DNA of 64,000 nt from CAZVRZ01 sp964629965 (GTDB lineage Bacteria; Chloroflexota; Anaerolineae; Anaerolineales; UBA4823): positions 1 to 64,000 of the forward strand of contig CAZVRZ010000001.1 in assembly GCA_964629965.1 (NCBI GenBank), written 5' to 3'. Below the pieces are notes generated by a model. It was not told the DNA's origin. It saw only the letters and a list, made by a program, of their open reading frames with translations, and ran no database searches. A program made the position numbers and the translations under genes. Below, piece after piece: positions 20,791 to 28,969 of the stretch (its first letter is position 1; every line of letters starts with the position of its first letter).

Positions 20791-21726
20791 TTAACCCTCC
20801 ACTGGGACGGGCACGGTTTCTACCAGGTCGGCAACCAACTCTTCTGGTTGGCGGCCGCGCAATTGGGCCTGGGGAGAGAGCATCAGGCGGTGGGTCAAAA
20901 CGTGCGGCGCCATGCGTTTGATATCATCCGGCAGCACGTAGGCGCGTTCTTGGATGGCAGCCCAGGCCTGCGCCGCGCCGTATAATCCCAATGTGGCCCT
21001 CGGGCTGGCGCCAAGCATGATCTCGCTGTGTTGGCGAGTAGCTCGCGCTACCCGCACTGCGTAATCGCGCACCGATTCCTCGACGCGCACCTGGCGTCGT
21101 TCTTGCTGTAACTGGAGCAGTTCGGCCGATCCGGTGACCGCTTGCAGTTCAGGAAGCGGATCAGAAAGGCGGAAGCGCTCCAAGATCAGGTTCTCTTCCT
21201 CCTGCGAAGGGTATCCCAGCTTGATGCGCAGCAAGAAGCGATCGATCTGCGCCTCCGGTAGCGGGAAAGTACCTTCCAGTTCCACCGGGTTCTGTGTCGC
21301 CAGCACCAGGAAAGGTCGCTCCAGCAAGCGGGTGACGCCGTCTACGGTGATCTGGCGTTCCTGCATAGCCTCTAATAACGCAGACTGGGTGCGCGGTGTG
21401 GCGCGGTTGATCTCGTCTGCCAGCACCACCTGGCTCATCAGCGGTCCAGGTCGGAATTCGAATTCCTGCTGTTTCTGGTTGAACCAGTTCAAACCGGTTA
21501 CGTCAGATGGAAGCAGGTCAGGCGTGAATTGGATGCGGCGGAAAGTGCAGCCTAGCGAAGCAGCCAAAGCGCGCGCCAGGGTAGTTTTACCGATGCCGGG
21601 CACATCTTCGAGCAGGGCATGGCCTTCGCACAGCACTGCAACCAGTGCCAGGTCGATGATCTCATCTTTACCAACGATAACTTTCTGAATGTTCTCGCGT
21701 AAACGGCGGGCAGTTTCTGCGATCAT
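20791..21726 (-). CDS. MoxR-family AAA+ ATPase (module 2)
   Basis: MoxR AAA+ ATPase, about 311 aa. Walker A is in LLEDVPGIGKTTLARALA, Walker B in LADEINRATPRTQ, then sensor-1 ATQNPVELEGTFPLPEAQ. I place the start at ATG 21726 because GAGGTG sits at 21730-21735; a GTG six bases upstream is possible. First gene of the operon moxR-DUF58-DUF4129-DUF4129. Clearly homologous to the first gene of the window, so this genome keeps at least two independent MoxR modules. Confidence 0.93.
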   Translation of the reverse strand: MIAETARRLRENIQKVIVGKDEIIDLALVAVLCEGHALLEDVPGIGKTTLARALAASLGCTFRRIQFTPDLLPSDVTGLNWFNQKQQEFEFRPGPLMSQVVLADEINRATPRTQSALLEAMQERQITVDGVTRLLERPFLVLATQNPVELEGTFPLPEAQIDRFLLRIKLGYPSQEEENLILERFRLSDPLPELQAVTGSAELLQLQQERRQVRVEESVRDYAVRVARATRQHSEIMLGASPRATLGLYGAAQAWAAIQERAYVLPDDIKRMAPHVLTHRLMLSPQAQLRGRQPEELVADLVETVPVPVEG

Positions 21727-21775
21727 GGGCACCTCGAGTGAAGAAAGATAGTTTGTCTTGCAACGAAAATTATTA

Positions 21776-23614
21776 TTATGAAAAAGTCAATCCATACCCG
21801 AATGGATAAAGTGGATCCTCTGAGTCGGATGGCAGATCTTCCTTCTGCTTGCGCACGGCTTCCATTGAGCGGGGAAGCTCGAAGGGTAGTTTACCGTTGG
21901 GCGGGAAGCGGCCGAAGATGATATCCAGTAGTGCCGCGTCGCTGGCTCCAAAGTCGGCCAGCAGAGCGGCTGCTTTTTCATCAATCTCAGGGATCACGGC
22001 GGGGCGATCTAGGCTGATGGTGAGGATTGTTGGGATGCGTTCCAATAGATCGAGTATGCGTTTTTTTTCTTCGCCTTTGAAATCCAGGTCGCCGGCATGG
22101 AAAATGGTTTCTAGAAATTCGTTGTTGCGGGGCTCGAATGGCGCAGGCAATCGCATCAAAGCCAACTCGGCCTGCTCTACGCTGTCGACTACATCGGCAT
22201 AAGGGCGAACCGCCTCTGGTTTGAAGCCCTGGACGAATACTTTTGGTCGGCCTAGCAGCGGCAGGATCTTGGGGGACTCGCCGCTGTTTTTGAGCAGTAC
22301 GATAGATTTGCGCTGAGCCAGGTCTCCCGCCTGGCGAAAATCATCCCGCCCGGCGATTTTCTCAGATGTTTCCACGTCCAGGTAGGGGTGATCGAACAAC
22401 CCCAGCAAGAATTTGTAATACAAGATACGGTGCACCGATTGGTCGATGCGGTCTTCGGAAACACGCTCGCTTTGCACCAACTCCACGATCACTTCCGGGC
22501 AAGCTTCGCCGCCGAATTGATCTATTCCAGCCTCCAGCATTTTTAGGGCGCGTTCCGGGCGTGTCAGGTGTTCCACGCCCCAGGCTCTGGCTCGCATAAC
22601 CACCTGTCCATTCCATTCGGTATCACTGATCAAGCTCCAATCGCTGCACACCAGGCCGTCAAAACCATACTTCTGTCGCAGCAAGCCCGTGATCACTTCT
22701 TTATTGAAGCCAAAGCCTACTTCTTCGATGGGCAGGCCAATCGGTTGGCCATAGTAAGGCATGATCATGGCAGTGCCGGCTCTAAAGGCGGCTTCAAAGG
22801 GAATCAGGTGGTAATCGAAGTTGTTCCCGGGGTAGACCTGCTCTTTGCCATATGCAAAATGTGCATCTTCGCCGTTCATCTGCGGTCCACCACCGGGAAA
22901 GTGCTTGGTCATGCAGGCCACGCTGTGCTCTCCCAGTGTTTCACCCTGGAAGCCACGGATGTAAGCTGCGGTCAGGCGCGCCGATAATTCTGCATCTTCG
23001 CCAAAGGTGCCATTGATGCGCGCCCAGCGTGGTTCGGTTGCCAGATCGGCCATGGGATGCAGAGCGACGCGGATGCCAATCGCCAGGTATTCCTGCCGGG
23101 CGATATTGCCAAATTCCTGCACCAGGGCTTCATCCCGGGTGGCGGCTAACCCAATCGGCTCGGGCCATTGCGAGAAGAAAGGTGTCGTTGTAGCCACGGC
23201 AGGGTTATCGGTGAAAGCATGGCGCGGATCAGTAGAAAGGGTTATTGGAATGCCCAGGCGGGTGCTTTCGGCCAGCTTTTGCAACCGGTTATACCACTCA
23301 ACGGTTTGGCGAATGCCGTGAACCCACAGGATGTTGAAATGATTCATATTTCGCCTGGCTACCATCTCCATGGCGGTGGGCATGGGGAATGCCGGGTCGG
23401 TGATGTCCAGCTCTCCATCCGGACCGATGCCAAGCATGGTGTGGAACATCGTTCCGGCTTTTTCTTCGAGAGTCATCTGCGCTAACAAGTCTTCGACGCG
23501 CTCTGCAATGGATCGGCGATAGTCTTCGTAGGGATCGAGGCGACCATTTTTGTTCAAGTCACGATATGAAAAGCCGTTTTCGGTCAAGATAGGCGCTTCT
23601 GAAGATGTGCTCAT
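21776..23614 (-). CDS. glycoside hydrolase family 3 protein (beta-glucosidase-like)
   Basis: GH3 enzyme of 612 aa hydrolysing beta-linked glucosides or xylosides. The N-terminal (beta/alpha)8 domain carries the catalytic nucleophile Asp325 in FDGLVCSDWS and the conserved Lys-His at ~237 in CMTKHFPGGG. The second alpha/beta-sandwich domain is present (KSIVLLKNSG region), but the protein stops without the Fn3-like third domain common in longer GH3s. It has no signal peptide, so it is cytoplasmic and would act on imported oligosaccharides. The N-terminus holds an EF-hand/dockerin-like loop DLNKNGRLDPYEDYR (residues 19-33), possibly calcium binding. AGGAGA precedes the ATG. Substrate specificity cannot be read from sequence; xylosidase activity would fit the GH67 locus at 45 kb. 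Confidence 0.9.
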   Translation of the reverse strand: MSTSSEAPILTENGFSYRDLNKNGRLDPYEDYRRSIAERVEDLLAQMTLEEKAGTMFHTMLGIGPDGELDITDPAFPMPTAMEMVARRNMNHFNILWVHGIRQTVEWYNRLQKLAESTRLGIPITLSTDPRHAFTDNPAVATTTPFFSQWPEPIGLAATRDEALVQEFGNIARQEYLAIGIRVALHPMADLATEPRWARINGTFGEDAELSARLTAAYIRGFQGETLGEHSVACMTKHFPGGGPQMNGEDAHFAYGKEQVYPGNNFDYHLIPFEAAFRAGTAMIMPYYGQPIGLPIEEVGFGFNKEVITGLLRQKYGFDGLVCSDWSLISDTEWNGQVVMRARAWGVEHLTRPERALKMLEAGIDQFGGEACPEVIVELVQSERVSEDRIDQSVHRILYYKFLLGLFDHPYLDVETSEKIAGRDDFRQAGDLAQRKSIVLLKNSGESPKILPLLGRPKVFVQGFKPEAVRPYADVVDSVEQAELALMRLPAPFEPRNNEFLETIFHAGDLDFKGEEKKRILDLLERIPTILTISLDRPAVIPEIDEKAAALLADFGASDAALLDIIFGRFPPNGKLPFELPRSMEAVRKQKEDLPSDSEDPLYPFGYGLTFS

Positions 23615-23670
23615 AGCTCTTATTCTCCTAAAGGATTGTTCGCATTCGTCTAATGTTCATGATTGCAACT

Positions 23671-23698
23671 GGGCAGGCTGCTTTTCGCGGTGCAGCCC
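23671..23698. repeat. inverted repeat between GH3 and the ABC exporter operon
   Basis: GGGCaGGCTGC (23671-23681) can pair with GCAGCCC (23692-23698). It lies just past the end of the exporter operon on the minus strand but has no T tract there. Possibly a weak terminator or mRNA-stabilising hairpin. Confidence 0.3.
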
Positions 23699-23710
23699 TC
23701 CCCGCTCTGA

Positions 23711-25564
23711 TTATGGTATTGGCTCAGGCAGCGCCTGGCCTTTGAATTGGCTCATATAAAGTTTATGATAGAAGCCTTTTTGCGTCAACAGGCTTTGATG
23801 ATTGCCGCGCTCAATGATCTCTCCATCGTCGATCACCAGCACCTGGTCGGCGTCGCGGATGGTTGAAAGGCGGTGGGCGATCACGAAGCTGGTACGATCT
23901 TTCAATAGATTTAGCAAGGCTTCTTGCAGGTGTTTTTCGGTGCGAGTATCTACGTTGCTGGTGGCTTCATCAAGGATCAAGATATCCGGGTCGGCCAATA
24001 TAGCGCGGGCAATAGCCAACAATTGTCGCTGCCCCTGGCTTAAGTTTGAGCCGCGCTCGGTTAACAAGGTTTGGTAGCCTTGCGGCAGGCGGTGGATGAA
24101 CAAGTCGGCGTTGGCTAGTTGGGCAGCAGTTTTAACCTCGGCGTCGGTGGCTTCCAGTCGGCCGTAGCGTATGTTTTCCATGACCGTGCCGGTGAATAGG
24201 AAGTTGTCTTGCAATACCAAACCAAGCTTGCGTCTCAGGTCGTCCTTCTTTATCGAGTGCACATCCATGCCATCGATGCATATCGAACCGCTTTCCACAT
24301 CATAGAAGCGCGTCAGCAGGTTGGCTATTGTGGTCTTTCCGGCGCCGGTAGGCCCAACGAGTGCCACCATCTGACCGGGTTCGGCTTGCAGGCTGACATT
24401 TTTCAAAACGGGCACCCCAGGCTGGTAACTGAAATTTATGTCTTTCAGGCTTACCTGGCCGCGGATGTGTTCTAAGGGTTGGGCGTCTGGCGCATCGCTT
24501 TCTGACGTTTCATCCATGAGCTCAAAGACGCGTTCTGCGCCAGCTAACGCCGATTGGATGGAGTTGAACAATTGAGCGATCATGTTAAGCGGCCGGCTCA
24601 GCCTACCGGCATAGTTCACAAAGGCGGCAATTTCTCCCACGGTCGCTAATCCCATCACGGCCAGCAGGCCGCCCGAACAGGCTACCACTGCCAGTCCCAG
24701 GTTGTTGACCATATTCATAAGCGGTCCCATGAAACTGGCTAAGATGCGGGCGCGCAGGCTCACTTTTTTCAAGCGTTGGTTTATCCCTGCGAAACTTTGC
24801 ACAGCCATCTGTTCGCGAACGAAGGCCTTTACGGTACGTTCGCCTGTGATCGTCTCTTCGATCATGCCATTCAACTCTCCCAAGGTTTGCTGCGTTTGGC
24901 GGAATCCCAGGCGTGTGCGTTTGGCAATGGCTCGGGTGATCAGATACGTAAGGGGCATAACGACCAAGCTGACCAATGCCAGCGGCACGTTGAGAATGAA
25001 CATCACAATGATCACCCCCACCAGACTGAGCACATTCGAGAGAAATTGGCTGAAGCTGCTTGCCAGGATGTTGGATATGTTTTCGACATCATTGGTCAAG
25101 CGGCTCATGATATCTCCGTGAGAGCGCTGATCGAAGAAACTTACAGGGAAAGTTTGCAGTCGAGAGAAGAGATCGGCACGGATGTCGCGCACGGCGTGTT
25201 GGGCTACTCCTACCAGCACGTAATTCTGCAGCCACGTTCCCGCTGCAGCGAGAAGATAAGCTATCAGCATCAATGTGAGTAGGCGCGCTAAACCGGGAAG
25301 ATCATCGCTTCCGATGTAAGTATCGATGGCTTTGCTCATCAGGAAGGGACCAAGCAGGTCAAGCAGCGAGGTGACCACGACCAATAGCGCAGCAAAGATC
25401 AACACCATTCCCTGGCGTTGCAGGTATCTCCACAAGCGCAGCAGCACACTGTGCGCATTTTTGGATTTTTCGGTTTCTCGCAACAATCCCATGGGTCCAC
25501 CGCCAGGGCGAAAGCCCAGGACGGGAGCCTGCGTAGTGGTTTTCTTAGATTGCGGCGCGTTCAT
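23711..25564 (-). CDS. ABC exporter half-transporter, catalytically competent subunit
   Basis: A 617-aa permease-ATPase fusion: six-helix transmembrane domain (about residues 50-345) followed by a nucleotide-binding domain. Walker A is GPTGAGKTT, the signature is LSQGQRQ and Walker B is ILILDEATSNVD with the catalytic Glu; the switch His is in FVIAHRLST. The Gln in LSQGQ is typical of the B-type subunit of heterodimeric exporters (TM288-like). Start overlaps the stop of the partner gene by 4 bp (ATGA). Probably exports drugs or other hydrophobic compounds under control of the MarR regulator. Confidence 0.92.
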   Translation of the reverse strand: MNAPQSKKTTTQAPVLGFRPGGGPMGLLRETEKSKNAHSVLLRLWRYLQRQGMVLIFAALLVVVTSLLDLLGPFLMSKAIDTYIGSDDLPGLARLLTLMLIAYLLAAAGTWLQNYVLVGVAQHAVRDIRADLFSRLQTFPVSFFDQRSHGDIMSRLTNDVENISNILASSFSQFLSNVLSLVGVIIVMFILNVPLALVSLVVMPLTYLITRAIAKRTRLGFRQTQQTLGELNGMIEETITGERTVKAFVREQMAVQSFAGINQRLKKVSLRARILASFMGPLMNMVNNLGLAVVACSGGLLAVMGLATVGEIAAFVNYAGRLSRPLNMIAQLFNSIQSALAGAERVFELMDETSESDAPDAQPLEHIRGQVSLKDINFSYQPGVPVLKNVSLQAEPGQMVALVGPTGAGKTTIANLLTRFYDVESGSICIDGMDVHSIKKDDLRRKLGLVLQDNFLFTGTVMENIRYGRLEATDAEVKTAAQLANADLFIHRLPQGYQTLLTERGSNLSQGQRQLLAIARAILADPDILILDEATSNVDTRTEKHLQEALLNLLKDRTSFVIAHRLSTIRDADQVLVIDDGEIIERGNHQSLLTQKGFYHKLYMSQFKGQALPEPIP

Positions 25565-27321
25565 GCTGTGACTGCTCCAGTTCCTAATTGGGAATCGTAA
25601 ATCTCGCGATAGATAGGGCTGCTAGTCATCAATTCGCCATGGGTGCCTTGTGCGGCCACCCGGCCATCATCCAGTACGATGATCTTATCTGCATTGAGCA
25701 CTGTGCTGATGCGTTGGGCGATCACCAGGCTGGTGCGTTGCTGCATGATCGTTTCTAATGTTTCCTGGATCTTGCTTTCGGTTTCTACATCCACGGCGCT
25801 GGTGCTGTCATCCAGAATCAGGATCGATGGTTTTACCAGCAATGCCCGGGCGATGGCGATGCGCTGTTTTTGCCCGCCAGATAAATTGATGCCGTGCTGT
25901 CCCAGTTCGGTATCATAGCCGTCTGGAAAAGCAAGGATAAAATCATGGGCTTGGGCCGCCTTGGCTGCCGCGATCACTTCTTCGTCCGAAGCATCCGGTT
26001 GCCCGTAACGGATATTATCGCGGATCGTGCCGCTGAACAGCACTACTTCTTGCAATGCAATCCCGATCTGGCGGCGCAATGTTTTCTGATCTATGTCGCG
26101 TACGTCAATACCGTCGATGGTTACCCGGCCTGAGTTGACATCATAAAAACGGGGGATGAGATGTACCAGGCTGGTCTTTCCGGCGCCTGTCGCCCCCAGG
26201 ATGGCTATTGTCTGCCCTGGCTCAGCGGTGAATGAGACGCCTTTGAGTACGTTAACCTCATTAGACTTAAAACGGCTGCCATTGCCATAGTAACTAAAGG
26301 CCACATTTTCAAAAGCTATCTTGCCTTGTAAAGATAGGTCTCGGCGAGCTTCCTCTCGTTCCAGTACCTTAGGCTGGCTGTCTAGCACCTCCTGGATGCG
26401 TTTGGCGGATGCTTCGGCGCGCGCTAACTGCATGATCAACTGGCTGACCATCATCAATGCAAATAAAGTGGTTGTCAGGTAATTGACAAAAGCAATGATT
26501 TGACCGATCTGCATACCGTCGCGAGTGACCTCTATGCCGCCGAACCACAAAACACCGATGATTCCCAGGTTCATTGTCATCATCATAAACGATGGCATGA
26601 TCGCCACTGTGCGGCCGGCGTGCGTCGTTTTGTCGGTTAAAGATTGGTTCACCTGGCCGAAACGAGCAATTTCATGGCAGGCGCGCACAAAAGCTTTAAC
26701 TACTCTGACGCCGGCCAGGTTCTCCTGCATCACCTCATTGAGATGATCCAGGCACTCTTGCACCTGGGTGAAAAGTGGCGTGGCCTTTTTGACGATCAAG
26801 ATCACTGCCGCCAGCTCGATGGGCATCAATACTAACGGCAAAAATGCCAGCTGTGGGCTGGTGATGATTGCCATGACCAGGCTGCCTACCAGCAAAAGCG
26901 GCGAACGTACCAGGATGCGTACGATCATGACGATAGCATCTTGTACTTGGGTAACATCATTGGTCAGGCGAGTGATCAACTGCCCTGTTTCCAGTTGATC
27001 CAGGTTAGCAAAGGAGAGTGACTGTACCTTGGCAAAAAGATGCTCGCGCAGATCTGCGCCAAAGCCCTGGGCGGCCAACTCAGCAAAAATTCCATTGCTC
27101 ATTCCCCCAAATGCGCCAATAACTGCCAGGAGTATCATCAACAAGCCGGTCTGGATGACGATATTCATATCCATACGAGCTATACCCTCGTCAACTATTC
27201 GTTGTACCATACGTGGCTGCATCAGATCCATTGTCACTTCCAGGATCATCAGAAATGGGGCGATGGCAGCCCAGTGCCAATATGGTTTCAAAAACTTTAT
27301 TAACTTCAATCCTGCACTCAT
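25561..27321 (-). CDS. ABC exporter half-transporter, degenerate-site subunit
   Basis: A 586-aa ABC exporter half with an N-terminal six-helix domain and a nucleotide-binding domain. Walker A is GATGAGKTS and the signature LSGGQKQ is canonical, but the Walker B end reads LILDDSTSAVD, with Asp where the catalytic Glu should be, and the switch His position reads Gln (VIAQRIST). This is the pattern of the degenerate-site subunit of heterodimeric exporters (TM287/LmrC type). Together with the downstream half it should form a heterodimer with one active and one inactive ATP site. Second gene of the MarR operon. Confidence 0.92.
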   Translation of the reverse strand: MSAGLKLIKFLKPYWHWAAIAPFLMILEVTMDLMQPRMVQRIVDEGIARMDMNIVIQTGLLMILLAVIGAFGGMSNGIFAELAAQGFGADLREHLFAKVQSLSFANLDQLETGQLITRLTNDVTQVQDAIVMIVRILVRSPLLLVGSLVMAIITSPQLAFLPLVLMPIELAAVILIVKKATPLFTQVQECLDHLNEVMQENLAGVRVVKAFVRACHEIARFGQVNQSLTDKTTHAGRTVAIMPSFMMMTMNLGIIGVLWFGGIEVTRDGMQIGQIIAFVNYLTTTLFALMMVSQLIMQLARAEASAKRIQEVLDSQPKVLEREEARRDLSLQGKIAFENVAFSYYGNGSRFKSNEVNVLKGVSFTAEPGQTIAILGATGAGKTSLVHLIPRFYDVNSGRVTIDGIDVRDIDQKTLRRQIGIALQEVVLFSGTIRDNIRYGQPDASDEEVIAAAKAAQAHDFILAFPDGYDTELGQHGINLSGGQKQRIAIARALLVKPSILILDDSTSAVDVETESKIQETLETIMQQRTSLVIAQRISTVLNADKIIVLDDGRVAAQGTHGELMTSSPIYREIYDSQLGTGAVTA

Positions 27322-27368
27322 AAATGATTACCTCTAAACGTTGTCAAGTCGGCTGAAGAGAACTTCTA

Positions 27369-27836
27369 TTATTTCCACAACTCTTCGCCGGTTGCTTGTC
27401 GTAAATTTTCGCGTAACTGATCCAGAAAACGGCGTAGTGATAGGCGTTCTTCCGCTGTAAAGTGTGCGAAGGTTTCGGCTTCCATTTGCTTCCAGATATC
27501 CTCTACCTGGCTCTGTATTAGGCGTCCGGCTTCTGTCAGGTAGACGCGCGAAACGCGCTGATCCATCTCATCTTGTCTACGTTGAATAAACCCTGATTTT
27601 TCCATGCGTTGCAGCATTTTGGTGATGGTGGCAGGTTTTATCCCTAGCAGCGCGGCCAATTCTTTGTGAGTCAGGCCTTCTTGTTTCCACAACGCATGTA
27701 GGACTGGAGGTTGACCGCGGTAAAGCCCGATGGCCTCCAGGAGTTGGTGCGCTCGGATGTGATGGAGATGACAAATATTTGCCAGTAAGAAATCCATGGA
27801 CTGAGGTGGTTCTAATTTATGCATAGGATCATTCAC
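27369..27836 (-). CDS. MarR-family transcriptional regulator
   Basis: MarR-type winged-helix regulator, 155 aa from GTG 27836 (151 from the internal ATG at 27824). The HTH lies around residues 50-75 (LTHKELAALLGIKPATITKM) followed by the wing (GFIQRRQDEMDQRVSRVYLT). MarR proteins bind palindromes as dimers and release DNA when they bind small ligands. Here two identical palindromes lie in the operon's own promoter, so autorepression and control of the downstream ABC exporter is the obvious model. First gene of a three-gene operon. Confidence 0.92.
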   Translation of the reverse strand: MNDPMHKLEPPQSMDFLLANICHLHHIRAHQLLEAIGLYRGQPPVLHALWKQEGLTHKELAALLGIKPATITKMLQRMEKSGFIQRRQDEMDQRVSRVYLTEAGRLIQSQVEDIWKQMEAETFAHFTAEERLSLRRFLDQLRENLRQATGEELWK

Positions 27837-27845
27837 GAAAATAAG

Positions 27846-27904
27846 TATAATTAGCCGGCTAATTATTAGCCGGCTAATTATAGCACTGTGATCTTCTATG
27901 TCAA
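27846..27904 (-). promoter_or_regulatory. MarR operon promoter with two palindromic operators
   Basis: On the minus strand: TTGACA (27899-27904), 16-bp spacer, TATAAT (27877-27882), both perfect consensus. Two identical 12-bp palindromes TTAGCCGGCTAA follow at 27866-27877 and 27851-27862, centres 15 bp apart, covering the end of the -10 box and the predicted start point near 27870. Repressor bound here would block RNA polymerase. Confidence 0.8.
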
Positions 27905-28061
27905 GGCTGAGCGGCAGATCTTTCTATCGCGCTTTTGATCGATTTCATGTGAAATAATGGTTTTAAGATAGAATAAGAAAGATGGTACTTATGATTGACC
28001 CAATAAGAATGCCTTCAAATATTTCGGCCAATTAGCAGAGATTCCCGATGGCGAGGTGTTT

Positions 28062-28940
28062 ATGACCGATATGATTTCTCAAGATAAGCGTATAGCCAGG
28101 CTTTATGAAGGTGTTCCCGAGGAGCGGCTTGAGCGTTTTATCGCTTTTCGCCAGCGCTATCCATATCAAACGATCACTGTGCAAGAGATTCCCTGGCAGG
28201 TGATCGATACCCGGGTTGGTGAACAGGTACTATTCTTGCCTGCTTCGGGTACAGGAGTGGCGGAGGTCAGTTGGGAGACGATCGAGCACCTGGCGCAGAC
28301 ATATCGGGTAGTAGCAGTTGATTACCCGGCAGTGGATTCATTGTCCAGGTTGTTCGAAGGCTTGATAGGCGTTTTCGATCATCTGGGTATCGGGCAATTC
28401 GCCGCGCTGGGAGGTTCGGGTGGGGCATTGTTTTTGCAGCCTTTTTTACGTGCCTATCCTGAGCGCATCAGCAAAATGATATTGGCAACGCCGGTGCCTC
28501 CGGACCCTGCTCGCGGCCAGCGTACAGCAAAATTGCTGCGTTGGCTGCGAGTGATGCCAACGTTTGTTATCCGCGCCTTACTGGCTCAATCTTTCGAGCG
28601 TTTGGGTGCTGGCGACGAGAACCTGGAACTGGTCATGGCAATTACGCGCGAAGTGGTCATGTATCGACTGAAGCGGAAAAATTTCATGTCGATTTTCTCC
28701 TATGTGGTGGATATGACTGGAGAGTATAAATATTCTCCAGATGATTTAAAAAACTGGTCCGGAAAGCTGCTTTTGATCTACGGCGTCGATGATTCTTCTA
28801 CTCCGGAAGATGTACGTGCTCAGATGCAAGCCCTCTACCCGCAGGCGCAGGTCGAGTTGATTGAAGGGGGTGGGCATGGTATTGCCTTGTCGCACCAGGA
28901 AGAATATTTCGCTGCGATCGATGCTTTTCTGGCAGAATGA
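28062..28940 (+). CDS. alpha/beta hydrolase
   Basis: Alpha/beta hydrolase fold protein, about 292 aa. Nucleophile elbow GGSGGA (Ser near residue 117), acid in GVDDSSTP and catalytic His in EGGGHGIAL complete the triad. No signal peptide, so cytoplasmic; substrate unknown. Start ATG 28062 is preceded by GAGG five bases upstream; GTG 28056 and ATG 28071 are alternatives. The reading frame stays open upstream to 27997 with protein-like residues (NAFKYFGQLAEIPDGEV) but no start codon; see findings. A radical SAM gene follows 29 bp downstream, probably in the same operon. Confidence 0.85.
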   Translation: MTDMISQDKRIARLYEGVPEERLERFIAFRQRYPYQTITVQEIPWQVIDTRVGEQVLFLPASGTGVAEVSWETIEHLAQTYRVVAVDYPAVDSLSRLFEGLIGVFDHLGIGQFAALGGSGGALFLQPFLRAYPERISKMILATPVPPDPARGQRTAKLLRWLRVMPTFVIRALLAQSFERLGAGDENLELVMAITREVVMYRLKRKNFMSIFSYVVDMTGEYKYSPDDLKNWSGKLLLIYGVDDSSTPEDVRAQMQALYPQAQVELIEGGGHGIALSHQEEYFAAIDAFLAE

Positions 28941-28969
28941 GAAAGAAAGTTTCAAATTAAAGGTGGTGT

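Noticed and set aside
27991..28035. 14-codon frame (MIDPIRMPSNISAN) as a precursor peptide for the radical SAM enzyme
   Set aside because: Too short, no core cysteines or conserved leader, and better explained as a frame-shifted start of the hydrolase.
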